Origin: Saprospiraceae bacterium
GTDB lineage: Bacteria; Bacteroidota; Bacteroidia; Chitinophagales; Saprospiraceae
Assembly: GCA_029251525.1 (NCBI GenBank)
Contig: JAQXDE010000038.1
Coordinates: 186,001-250,000 of the forward strand
Direction of reading: 5' to 3'
Length of the DNA: 64,000 bases
The translations under genes were made by a program, and so were the position numbers. The notes beneath the pieces are model-generated. The model was not told the origin of the DNA, searched no databases, and was given only the letters and a program-made list of their open reading frames with translations. Below, piece after piece: positions 1 to 7,994 of this stretch (within the stretch, counting starts at the first letter, position 1; each line of letters starts with the position of its first letter).

Positions 1-5
1 AGATA

Positions 6-3000
6 ATGTCGATGGAGAATATTCTACGAGATTCTAAATTTCAAAAAAAATTAGTACTAATTGCTGAGGAAAACGGTGATTCTTTCGAGGATGTTTATGC
101 AAAGGCGGCTGAGTATATGAAGGAATTGTATACGCAACATAGTCCTGTTGCTAATGTGATGGGGATGGAATTTTCGCAATACATTCTTTCTCGTGGGTAT
201 AAAAAAACTATTGATGTTAATCCTACAGAAATGAAACAATTGAGTCACTTGGCTCGACAACATCCGATTGCCTTCGTGATGACTCATAAAACTTATATTG
301 ATATGATGGTACTGGCCGTGGTGCTGACTCAGCATGGTGTTCCATTGCCTTACACTTTTGCGGGGATCAATATGGCTTTTATGGGGTTGAATCAAATGGG
401 AAGACAAAATGGAGTGATTTTTATTCGAAGATCATTTAAAGAGAATGAGATTTATAAAACGACTTTGCGACATTTTATCGCATCCTTGGTGAATGATAAT
501 GCGCATTTCATGTGGGCGATCGAGGGAACTCGATCTCGAACTGGGAAATTAGTTTGGCCTAAAGTGGGAATTTTAAAATATATCAAAGAAGCGGAAGAGC
601 AATCTTTTCAAGAAATAAAATATGTACCTGTATCAATAGTATATGATTTGATTCCAGATGTTAAGGACATTACTTTGCAGTGGCGACGAAACAAAAAAAC
701 ACCTGAAAGTTTAATGTGGTTCATGAATTACATTAAAAAAATGGGGAATAATTTTGGAAAAATTTCATTAAGGTTTGGTGAACCTGTGGTTGTAAACGAT
801 GATAATTCTGTTGCTATTATTACAGAAGGGCACGATGTTAAAGGATATTCTGGGAAGTTACCAAGATTTGCTTTGGAACTCGTTCATAAAATTAATGAGA
901 TAACCCCTGTTACAACTTCTTCATTGATATGTATTGCTTTGTTGAGTAAATTTTCTCTGAATAAAATAGCCATTGAAAATGATGTTATTAGATTGATGGA
1001 GTTGATTGAAAAACGAAATCCAGATGCATTAGTTGATAGAGGAAAACCAATAGGAGAAAGTGTTCAAACAGCACTGAATTTATTGATTCGCGCAAAACTC
1101 ATCTTGCAGCACGGAGATATTCTCCATGCAAAATATGTGATTATTTCCGAAAATTATTTACAGGCAACTTATTATGCAAATATGTCTGTACACCATTTAT
1201 ACCAACGTGCATTCATCGAACTTGCTTTGCTAGAATCTTCAAAAGCAAAGTCAGGTCTAAGGGCAGAAATTTTTTGGAGTGAAATAATGGAACTGCGAAA
1301 ACTATTTAAGTTTGAATTTTTTTATTCTAAAAAATCTCAATTTTCTGATGAATTGGAATCGAACTTAGAGGTGTTAGATGAAAATTGGGAAAAATTAATA
1401 AGGCAAACAAAATCAGATGCTATTTCATTTTTGGAAAAACAAAATGTTATAGTTGCACCCGTAGTTTTACATAGTTATGTGGAAGCTTATCGAGTGGTTG
1501 TTTATGCACTGCAAAACATGCGACCACGACGAGTTTTCGATGAAGAGAATTTTATTAACGATTGTTTATTTGTTAGTGAAGAGATGCATTGGCAAGGAAG
1601 GGTTCAAAGGATCGAATCAGTTTCAAAACCATTTTTAATAAATGGAATTCGTTTGGCAAAAAATTTAGGTTTGATTCCTACACCAGATGATAATAAGAAA
1701 GATGCTATTCAAAAATTTCTTAATCAATTAAACGACGTTTCTGAAAGAATCAAAACTTTACAGGCACTTACTTTAACCAAATCTGCTGAAACGACTAAGC
1801 TCGTTCCAATCGAGAGAGATATTGTACCGGGTTCCAAAATAGACGCTTTTACTCGTCCGGTCATGGAAGGCGAAGGTGGTGCACACATAGGTGCATTTTT
1901 TGACTTAGATAGAACTTTAATAAAAGGGTTTTCGGCCAAAGAATTTTTTCAGACAAAAGTGCTTAGTGGACGAATTACAGCTCGTGAGGTTGTAGCACAG
2001 TTTGCAGGTGTGATGGTTTATGCAATGGGGAATGGGAATTTTGCAGGACTTGCAGCAATGGGAGCACAAGGTGTGAAAGGTGTAGATGAAAGAACGTTTA
2101 TCGAAGTTGGAGAAGATGTATATCATCAACATTTGGCGGATGAGATATATCCGGAAGCGAGAGCTTTAGTAGCGGCTCATTTGGCAAAAGGTCATACGGT
2201 GGCAATCATTTCAGCGGCAACACCGTACCAAGTAAATCCAATTGCTCACGACCTTAATATCGAGCATGTGATGTGTACGGTAATGGAAGTAAAGGATGGA
2301 AAGTTTACAGGCAACATTGTTGAACCAGCATGCTGGGGAGAGGGTAAAGCTCATGCTGCAAAGGAGTTGACTAAAAAATATAACCTCGATTTAACCAAAA
2401 GTTTTTTTTACACTGATAGTGCTGAGGATTTACCGCTCCTCGAGATTGTCGGAAACCCAAGGCCAATGAATCCTGATACGAAATTATCTGCTTTGGCTTA
2501 TCAAAATGATTGGACAGTTTATCGATTGAATGATGAAAAACGGCCAGGTCTCTCTAATATTGTTCGGACTGGTTTAGCTTTAGGAAGTTTGGTTCCAGCA
2601 GTAATAAATGGAGTAGCATCAGGTGCATTTAATATGTCATGGGCAGATGGCGTAAATTCTATGATGGCAACGGTAGGTGATTTAGTAGTTAAAATGGCTG
2701 GACTAGAATTGGCTGTCAAAGGGGAGGAATATCTTTGGGGAAAACGACCTGCAGTTTTTATTTTAAATCATCAAAGTAGCGTAGATATGTTTGTTGCGGC
2801 AAAATTGATTAGAAAAGATGCAGTTGGAATCGCTAAAAAGGAACTGAAAAGTATGCCAATTATTGGCCAGTTGTTACAAGCCGGTGGCGTAATTTTTATT
2901 GATCGAAAAGATAAAGAAAAAGCAATAGAGGCAATGAAACCTGCCGTTGATGCATTACAAAATAATACTTCGATTATTATTTTCCCAGAAGGAACACGTA

Positions 3001-3323
3001 GTAAAGATAAGACTTTAGGCTCATTTAAAAAAGGTGCTTTCCATTTAGCGATGCAAGCAGGAGTACCAATTATTCCAATTGTTTTAAGAAACGCGGCTGA
3101 TGCTATGCCAAAAGGGGGAGCCCTTTTCCGCGCAACAGCGATTGAGATAAAAGTTCTTCCACCTGTTTCGACAAAACGATGGACTAAAATGAACATGGAT
3201 AGAAATATTGAAAAAATAAGAAATGAATTCTTGTCAGAACTAGGCCAAAGAGTTCCTAAAGAGAAATTACCAAAGGTAAAATCGAATGGAAAAAAAGTTA
3301 CGTTAAAACCTAGAGGAAAATAG
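6..3323 (+). CDS. Fusion protein: PlsB-like acyltransferase, HAD-IB hydrolase, PlsC-like acyltransferase
   Basis: Seen: 1105 residues with three catalytic modules. Residues about 60-300 look like a PlsB/DHAPAT-type glycerolphosphate acyltransferase: H94xxxxD99, FIRR at 139-142, EGTRSRTGK at 173-181 and a VPVSIVYD block. Residues about 628-860 are a HAD-IB phosphatase with all four motifs: D633-L-D635-R-T637, S736, K781 and D804-x-x-x-D808. Residues about 905-1070 are a PlsC-like 1-acylglycerol-3-phosphate acyltransferase with H922xxxxD927 and FPEGTRS at 993-999. HAD-PlsC fusions are known; the added PlsB-like module would let one chain carry out both acylations that make phosphatidic acid. 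The HAD substrate is unknown (a lipid phosphate is inference). gpsA follows 30 bp downstream and supplies glycerol 3-phosphate. The ATG at 6 is the first in the window; the frame is open to the window edge, so the true start could lie further upstream. Confidence 0.9.
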   Translation: MSMENILRDSKFQKKLVLIAEENGDSFEDVYAKAAEYMKELYTQHSPVANVMGMEFSQYILSRGYKKTIDVNPTEMKQLSHLARQHPIAFVMTHKTYIDMMVLAVVLTQHGVPLPYTFAGINMAFMGLNQMGRQNGVIFIRRSFKENEIYKTTLRHFIASLVNDNAHFMWAIEGTRSRTGKLVWPKVGILKYIKEAEEQSFQEIKYVPVSIVYDLIPDVKDITLQWRRNKKTPESLMWFMNYIKKMGNNFGKISLRFGEPVVVNDDNSVAIITEGHDVKGYSGKLPRFALELVHKINEITPVTTSSLICIALLSKFSLNKIAIENDVIRLMELIEKRNPDALVDRGKPIGESVQTALNLLIRAKLILQHGDILHAKYVIISENYLQATYYANMSVHHLYQRAFIELALLESSKAKSGLRAEIFWSEIMELRKLFKFEFFYSKKSQFSDELESNLEVLDENWEKLIRQTKSDAISFLEKQNVIVAPVVLHSYVEAYRVVVYALQNMRPRRVFDEENFINDCLFVSEEMHWQGRVQRIESVSKPFLINGIRLAKNLGLIPTPDDNKKDAIQKFLNQLNDVSERIKTLQALTLTKSAETTKLVPIERDIVPGSKIDAFTRPVMEGEGGAHIGAFFDLDRTLIKGFSAKEFFQTKVLSGRITAREVVAQFAGVMVYAMGNGNFAGLAAMGAQGVKGVDERTFIEVGEDVYHQHLADEIYPEARALVAAHLAKGHTVAIISAATPYQVNPIAHDLNIEHVMCTVMEVKDGKFTGNIVEPACWGEGKAHAAKELTKKYNLDLTKSFFYTDSAEDLPLLEIVGNPRPMNPDTKLSALAYQNDWTVYRLNDEKRPGLSNIVRTGLALGSLVPAVINGVASGAFNMSWADGVNSMMATVGDLVVKMAGLELAVKGEEYLWGKRPAVFILNHQSSVDMFVAAKLIRKDAVGIAKKELKSMPIIGQLLQAGGVIFIDRKDKEKAIEAMKPAVDALQNNTSIIIFPEGTRSKDKTLGSFKKGAFHLAMQAGVPIIPIVLRNAADAMPKGGALFRATAIEIKVLPPVSTKRWTKMNMDRNIEKIRNEFLSELGQRVPKEKLPKVKSNGKKVTLKPRGK

Positions 3324-3353
3324 AAGTGAAACATTCATAATCAGATTGAAAAT

Positions 3354-4355
3354 ATGAATTTAAAAATTGGACTGCTAGGAGGAGGATCATGGGGAACAAC
3401 AGTTGCTTCCATGATAGCAAGAAAAAGACCTGTGAAAATGTGGGCTCGAAACCAAGTTACAGTTGATGATATTAATAATAATCATCGTAATGAAAAATAT
3501 CTTCCAGGGTTTGATTTGACCTCCTCACTTGTTGCAACGAATTCAATTGAAGAAGCTATTTTTGATGCGGACGTTTTAGTTGTGGGAGTGCCCTCCCAAA
3601 GTTTTCGTAAAGTACTCGAAGATGCTAAGCCATACATTAGACCTTGGATTCCAATTATTAGTTTGTCTAAAGGGTTAGAGCAAGGAACTAAAATGCGAAT
3701 GACTGAGATTATCGAAACGGTTATGCCTGGACATCCTGTAGGCGTTTTGACAGGGCCGAATTTGGCTAGAGAAATAATGGCAGGGCAGGCTGCGGCAAGC
3801 GTTATTGCGATGGTCGATGATTCGATGGCTAATGAATTGAAAAAGGTTTTTAGCACTGGTTTGTTTAGAGTTTATACTAATGTAGATGTAGTGGGGTGTG
3901 AGCTCGGAGGTGCATTAAAAAATGTAATTGCGATTGCGGCTGGAATGGGAGATGGTGCAGGGGCAGGAGATAATACTCGCGCTGCGATTATTACAAGGGG
4001 ATTGGCAGAGTTAACTCGGTTAGGAGTTGCTATGGGAGGGGATCCGTTAACTTTTGCAGGTTTAGCAGGAATGGGAGATTTGGTGGCCACTTGTAGTAGT
4101 ACACAAAGTAGAAATAGAACAGTAGGTTATCATTTAGGACGAGGACGAACTCTTAAGGATATAATTGATGAAATGTCAATGGTGGCGGAAGGAGTAAAAA
4201 CTTGTGAAGTAGTCAGAGAATTGGCTCAACAATACAATGTTGAAATGCCGATTACTGAAGAAATGTATAAAGTAATTAATGAGGCAAATACGGTCAGAGA
4301 TGCTTTTCGCGGGTTGGTTGGACATGAAAGTGGGGCAGAGTCTGACCCAGGTTAG
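3354..4355 (+). CDS. gpsA: Glycerol-3-phosphate dehydrogenase [NAD(P)+]
   Basis: Makes sn-glycerol 3-phosphate from dihydroxyacetone phosphate in the cytosol, the backbone for phospholipids. Seen: N-terminal dinucleotide-binding loop GLLGGGSWGTT (residues 6-16), the family signature TGPNLARE, and the catalytic lysine region GALKNVIAIAAG (K189). The 333-residue length is typical. The gene lies 30 bp after the acyltransferase fusion on the same strand, so the two probably share a transcript: one product makes the substrate the other acylates. A strong hairpin at 4569-4604 lies downstream. Confidence 0.96.
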   Translation: MNLKIGLLGGGSWGTTVASMIARKRPVKMWARNQVTVDDINNNHRNEKYLPGFDLTSSLVATNSIEEAIFDADVLVVGVPSQSFRKVLEDAKPYIRPWIPIISLSKGLEQGTKMRMTEIIETVMPGHPVGVLTGPNLAREIMAGQAAASVIAMVDDSMANELKKVFSTGLFRVYTNVDVVGCELGGALKNVIAIAAGMGDGAGAGDNTRAAIITRGLAELTRLGVAMGGDPLTFAGLAGMGDLVATCSSTQSRNRTVGYHLGRGRTLKDIIDEMSMVAEGVKTCEVVRELAQQYNVEMPITEEMYKVINEANTVRDAFRGLVGHESGAESDPG

Positions 4356-4568
4356 AGATTTTTTAAATGATAGAGCCATCAATGTTTGGAAACAAAATAT
4401 TTAGTGATTTTGAAGCTCATGGTTAAAATTTATTTTTTGAATTCCTTAAGTAGCCTTTACAATATTTTAAGCAAATTAGTATTTAATTGTAAGTGTGTTT
4501 TGTTTCACATGGGGAGTTATTGTAAATGTTGGTATAAAGATTTTTATCAGGTTTTAAATCTTCCCCTC

Positions 4569-4604
4569 TCAATTCATTGACAGCCTCTGCTGTTAATGAA
4601 TTGG
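4569..4604. terminator. Long hairpin between convergent genes
   Basis: Arms 4570-4584 and 4589-4603 pair over 15 positions with one G-T pair and a four-base loop. It lies between gpsA (plus) and the SGNH esterase gene (minus), which converge here. There is no clear T-tract on either side, so a role in stopping transcription from both directions, or in 3'-end protection, is inferred from position. Confidence 0.55.
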
Positions 4605-4631
4605 AAGGCAAGGAAGTTAGCTGCAGACTTT

Positions 4632-6008
4632 TTACTTCTTAATAGTAATTTTTTCGAGAATAAACTCATCTGAATTATCTACTATGATTTTTAATAAATA
4701 AGTGCCGATCTCTATGTTATTAATATTCAACATTCGTTCGTTTTCTGGAAAGTCTCTTATTAATTGTCCTTTTAAGTCAAATATTTGAGCAGATGCGTTT
4801 ATATTTTCGGGATATTTAACAAATAAGAAGTCTTTTGCTGGATTAGGATAAATTGAAATTTCTACGCCTTGTATATTGTGTAGTGCTGTTGTTAAATCAT
4901 TTCCATCGCAATCTTCATCTATACCGTTATTTAAGATTTCTTCGGCATCAGGATTGATGTTTGGATTATTATCATCACAATCAGTCTCTGTAGTGAAACC
5001 ATCTCCATCTAAATCAATAAAAACTGTGACTTCTTGATAAAATGTATCAGTAGTACCGCAACTAGAGGCAATTAATGTAATTGTATAATCCCCTCCTTCA
5101 GTATATTCGTGTATTGGATTCTCAATTTCGGAAAAGTTATTATCACCAAAATCCCAGCTATATGCGTCTGCTAAATTTGAATTATTAGTAAAGGTCAAAA
5201 CGTTAATATTTGATATTACTGAAAAGTTTGCTGTTGGGGCATAAGCACCAACATTCCATTCCTCTAGATCATCATAAACTAATAATTTTACTGCGTTTCT
5301 AATATTTGTTGCCTCTATATCATCAAGAGAACTATTGAATGTGATTAATGTAGGGTCTTTTTTGAAAATCATAGTATAAAAGGTTATTGCTGCTACATAA
5401 GAACCTTTTATATTGGGGTGCGAGCCATCTCCAGCGTATAAATTAATTTGAGGATAATTATTTCGGATGTAATTCCATACAAAACCAACAGGTGATACGT
5501 AGGAGTTATTCATATCTCCCATTATTCTATAGCGTAAATTTAGCAAACTGTCCATTCCTTCGTAGGTACAGACGGGAGGCCAGACGGCGCAATTATTTGC
5601 ATCCCCATTCTCTCTTCCCCAAGTCATATAAAACATGGGACGAGTGCATGAGGAGTTAGCTCGAATGGAATCACAAAGTTGGGTTGCGTAAGGAAAAGTT
5701 TCCGATTCAACTTGAAATAAAGGAAAAGAAGGTTCCTGGCTTTGTGCTTGTAACACAACATAATCCCATTCATCAGATTTGATTTTGTTCATTGCATTCG
5801 CATTGTTCGCATGATTATTTAAGGTTCCACCTCCTGGAGTGTGTGATTGTTTGATAAGTGTATCACCAACTGATAATGCAGCATCAGCTACCAATTGAGG
5901 CATATTATTGTAATAAGTATAACTATTTCCTATAAAGAGGACCTTCTTGGTTTGTGCATTTATTGAAATAGTTATTAAAAAGAAGAAGAAGACGTGTGTT
6001 AATTTCAT
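4632..6008 (-). CDS. Secreted SGNH-type esterase with PKD domain and T9SS sorting domain
   Basis: Seen in order: a signal peptide ending near INAQ (residue 19); an SGNH-hydrolase-like domain starting LFIGNSYT with the nucleophile candidate S29, and a late DGSH block (D194, H197) as the catalytic pair; a PKD-like Ig domain (about 255-330, with the WDFGDNNF core); an Asp-rich stretch, DLDGDGF followed by NPDAEE and NGIDEDCDG, like MopE/thrombospondin-3 calcium-binding motifs (about 333-370); and a C-terminal T9SS type A sorting domain (about 385-458, with SIYPNPAKDF). Inference: exported through T9SS and kept on or released from the surface, where it would hydrolyse an ester on a carbohydrate or lipid. 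The substrate is unknown. It is the first of three neighbouring minus-strand T9SS cargo genes. Confidence 0.85.
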   Translation of the reverse strand: MKLTHVFFFFLITISINAQTKKVLFIGNSYTYYNNMPQLVADAALSVGDTLIKQSHTPGGGTLNNHANNANAMNKIKSDEWDYVVLQAQSQEPSFPLFQVESETFPYATQLCDSIRANSSCTRPMFYMTWGRENGDANNCAVWPPVCTYEGMDSLLNLRYRIMGDMNNSYVSPVGFVWNYIRNNYPQINLYAGDGSHPNIKGSYVAAITFYTMIFKKDPTLITFNSSLDDIEATNIRNAVKLLVYDDLEEWNVGAYAPTANFSVISNINVLTFTNNSNLADAYSWDFGDNNFSEIENPIHEYTEGGDYTITLIASSCGTTDTFYQEVTVFIDLDGDGFTTETDCDDNNPNINPDAEEILNNGIDEDCDGNDLTTALHNIQGVEISIYPNPAKDFLFVKYPENINASAQIFDLKGQLIRDFPENERMLNINNIEIGTYLLKIIVDNSDEFILEKITIKK

Positions 6009-6407
6009 TTTAAATTATATTTATTTTGTTATCAGATTTCATTTTTCGGTAGCTCTATTTTGGAAATGGTATAAGGTTTTAGTTCCATTTTATGTTATGT
6101 CATACAATTTTTGCTGTTAACTAATATCTATCAATGTTTAAGTCTTACGAGCATGCTTTACATAATAGATTTTCTTATTTCTAATAAAAGATAAATACAT
6201 TATGGTAATGGTCGTATGTTGCTTTGCTGACTAACTTGGTTTCATGGAGAATGATAAATAAATAATCCTCCTTTTGTATTTTTAAGTTGCATTATCCTGA
6301 TTACAGGATCTGATTAAATTAATACTTTCGAGTCTAAATTTAATTCATAAAGACTGATAGAGCTACAATCTGGCTATTTGTTTAAAAGATAATATTTCAA
6401 CATTCAT
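6009..6407. other. Intergenic stretch, nothing recognised
   Basis: Non-coding in all frames. I see no convincing hairpin terminator and no recognisable protein remnant. It should contain the promoter of the minus-strand SGNH esterase gene, but I could not place one with confidence. Confidence 0.5.
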
Positions 6408-6710
6408 TCAGTATTCCATGACACAAACTGAAAGATTATTTGTATTGTCATTTTTGATAGGAATATTATGTATAAATGGTATTGAATCCAGATTATAGCT
6501 TCCTTGAATTTCGCCATAGACTGTTATTTTATACGTCTAGAAATTATGTTGATTTTGAAGGAATATCAAGTCTGTGTAAACAGTCAAACTATATTTCGTT
6601 TCATTAGTACAAGTAAAACCTATTTTCTCCATTGAATCTAGAGAACAAGGTTTCTCACAGTCCATAAAGGCTATGAGTATTAGATTGACACCACAATTGT
6701 AACTAGCAGG
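6408..6710 (-). pseudogene. Probable gene remnant, cysteine-containing extracellular-like peptide
   Basis: On the minus strand one frame reads about 100 codons with protein-like composition, broken by a single TAG. It includes NCGVNL, FMDCEKPCSLDSMEKIGFTC, ITVYGEIQGSYNLDSIPF and NLSVCVME, then stops at 6408-6410. There is no start codon in frame before it runs into the neighbouring esterase gene. The spaced cysteines and beta-strand-like pattern suggest the end of a secreted protein. Family not recognised; it could be a chance open stretch. Confidence 0.3.
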
Positions 6711-6712
6711 AT

Positions 6713-7939
6713 TTAGTTTTTTACTAATTGCTTTATGCCTATACTGCTACCATCCAGATTTAAAATATCGATAAAGTATATTCCTTCTTTTAATTTTTCA
6801 ATATTTACTTTTGTTGACGAGGAAATATCTTTTAAGGATTCTACTATTCGTCCATTTATGTCGAGAATATTTAAATGAAAATTATTTTGCTCGCATTCGG
6901 TCTGGAAGTAATTATTAGCTGGTGAAGGAAATACCTTAATATTTTGGGGTGCTGAAATTAGATTTTTCTTTGAGTTTATTACGCCCAGTAATTCAATCAT
7001 TTTAAGCCCTAAGACATTTCCTATTCGAAGATAGCTTTCTGCATTATTATGCCAATGATGACCAGCATCTGCAGGTGACGAATCAGCAGGTATCCAGTAG
7101 TCACGCGTTTCTGCATAACGGACATTATAATGGCCTGTGTATTCAACGGCATTAACTTGAGCAGGAACAAGTATCGTTTGTAAACCTTGAATCCAAAGGT
7201 CTCCTTGAAGTAGATCATAACCACCGTTTCCAGTCAAACCAACTACAAATGGTAAATCAGGAACATTTAAATCTGCTCTAACATCAGAAATTAAATTTTT
7301 TAGATTTTCTTCGTATTCGTTTAAATAAGAATTTTGTTCTCCATCATTCCATCCCTGAAACCAACAGAATCCAGCGATGTCTATTTGACCTCCATTGTAT
7401 TGTGGGAATTCAATATTAATATTGTTTATTGTTTCTGTTATGTCTGAGATCATTTGATTATAATAAGGTCCTACTATTCCTCCTGAACTCGGTGGCCTAA
7501 AGTCAACTGCCAGGCTTTTTCCGCCCCAACAGGTTTTGATTATTAACACTTGATCCTGAAAATGTTCGCCAAGCAAGTGCCCAAAACCTAATTCTGGACC
7601 AATTTGACCCTCAAATCCACCGTAGCCTACTTTTAATTTATCTGCTAATAGTTCTCCGTTTTCATGGTCGTAGCGTACCCATACATCCTCCCGGGTTGCC
7701 CAACTGCCATCAGTATTTTGGATATATTGAAACATTGTCGATGAATTACTGTCCATAAAATTCGAAAGTGTCCCATTCGTATTTGGTGGATTAATGTTTC
7801 CATGGCCTTGCATGTTGGATTGTCCGGCAAGGATAAAGACTTTAATATTTTGTGAATAAATAGTAGATAAAGGGAATATGAGTAAACAAATACAAATATT
7901 TATTAGGATATATTTTCTGTTTTGACCGGTAATTTTCAT
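6713..7939 (-). CDS. Secreted sialate O-acetylesterase-like carbohydrate esterase with T9SS sorting domain
   Basis: Seen: a signal peptide (about 1-30, ending IYSQ); then ILAGQSNMQGHG, which carries the nucleophile serine S41 of the SASA/DUF303 (CE6-like) SGNH esterases; a CWGGKSLAVDFRP block; GFCWFQGWND; and a late AGHHWHNN block that supplies the catalytic histidine. The last 75 or so residues form a T9SS type A sorting domain (KVFPSPANNYF to the end). Family knowledge: these enzymes remove acetyl groups from sialic acids or plant and algal polysaccharides. The gene is 55 bp downstream of the 642-residue T9SS protein and probably shares its transcript. Confidence 0.87.
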   Translation of the reverse strand: MKITGQNRKYILINICICLLIFPLSTIYSQNIKVFILAGQSNMQGHGNINPPNTNGTLSNFMDSNSSTMFQYIQNTDGSWATREDVWVRYDHENGELLADKLKVGYGGFEGQIGPELGFGHLLGEHFQDQVLIIKTCWGGKSLAVDFRPPSSGGIVGPYYNQMISDITETINNINIEFPQYNGGQIDIAGFCWFQGWNDGEQNSYLNEYEENLKNLISDVRADLNVPDLPFVVGLTGNGGYDLLQGDLWIQGLQTILVPAQVNAVEYTGHYNVRYAETRDYWIPADSSPADAGHHWHNNAESYLRIGNVLGLKMIELLGVINSKKNLISAPQNIKVFPSPANNYFQTECEQNNFHLNILDINGRIVESLKDISSSTKVNIEKLKEGIYFIDILNLDGSSIGIKQLVKN

Positions 7940-7994
7940 TTCTAAAAAATTTTACAGGATTTTTATTTTACAAAATAATTTAAAACTCGATGAT

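Noticed and set aside
4386-4580. 64-codon plus-strand open frame after gpsA
   Set aside because: Aromatic and Cys-rich composition typical of AT-rich non-coding DNA; runs into the convergent hairpin; no motif.
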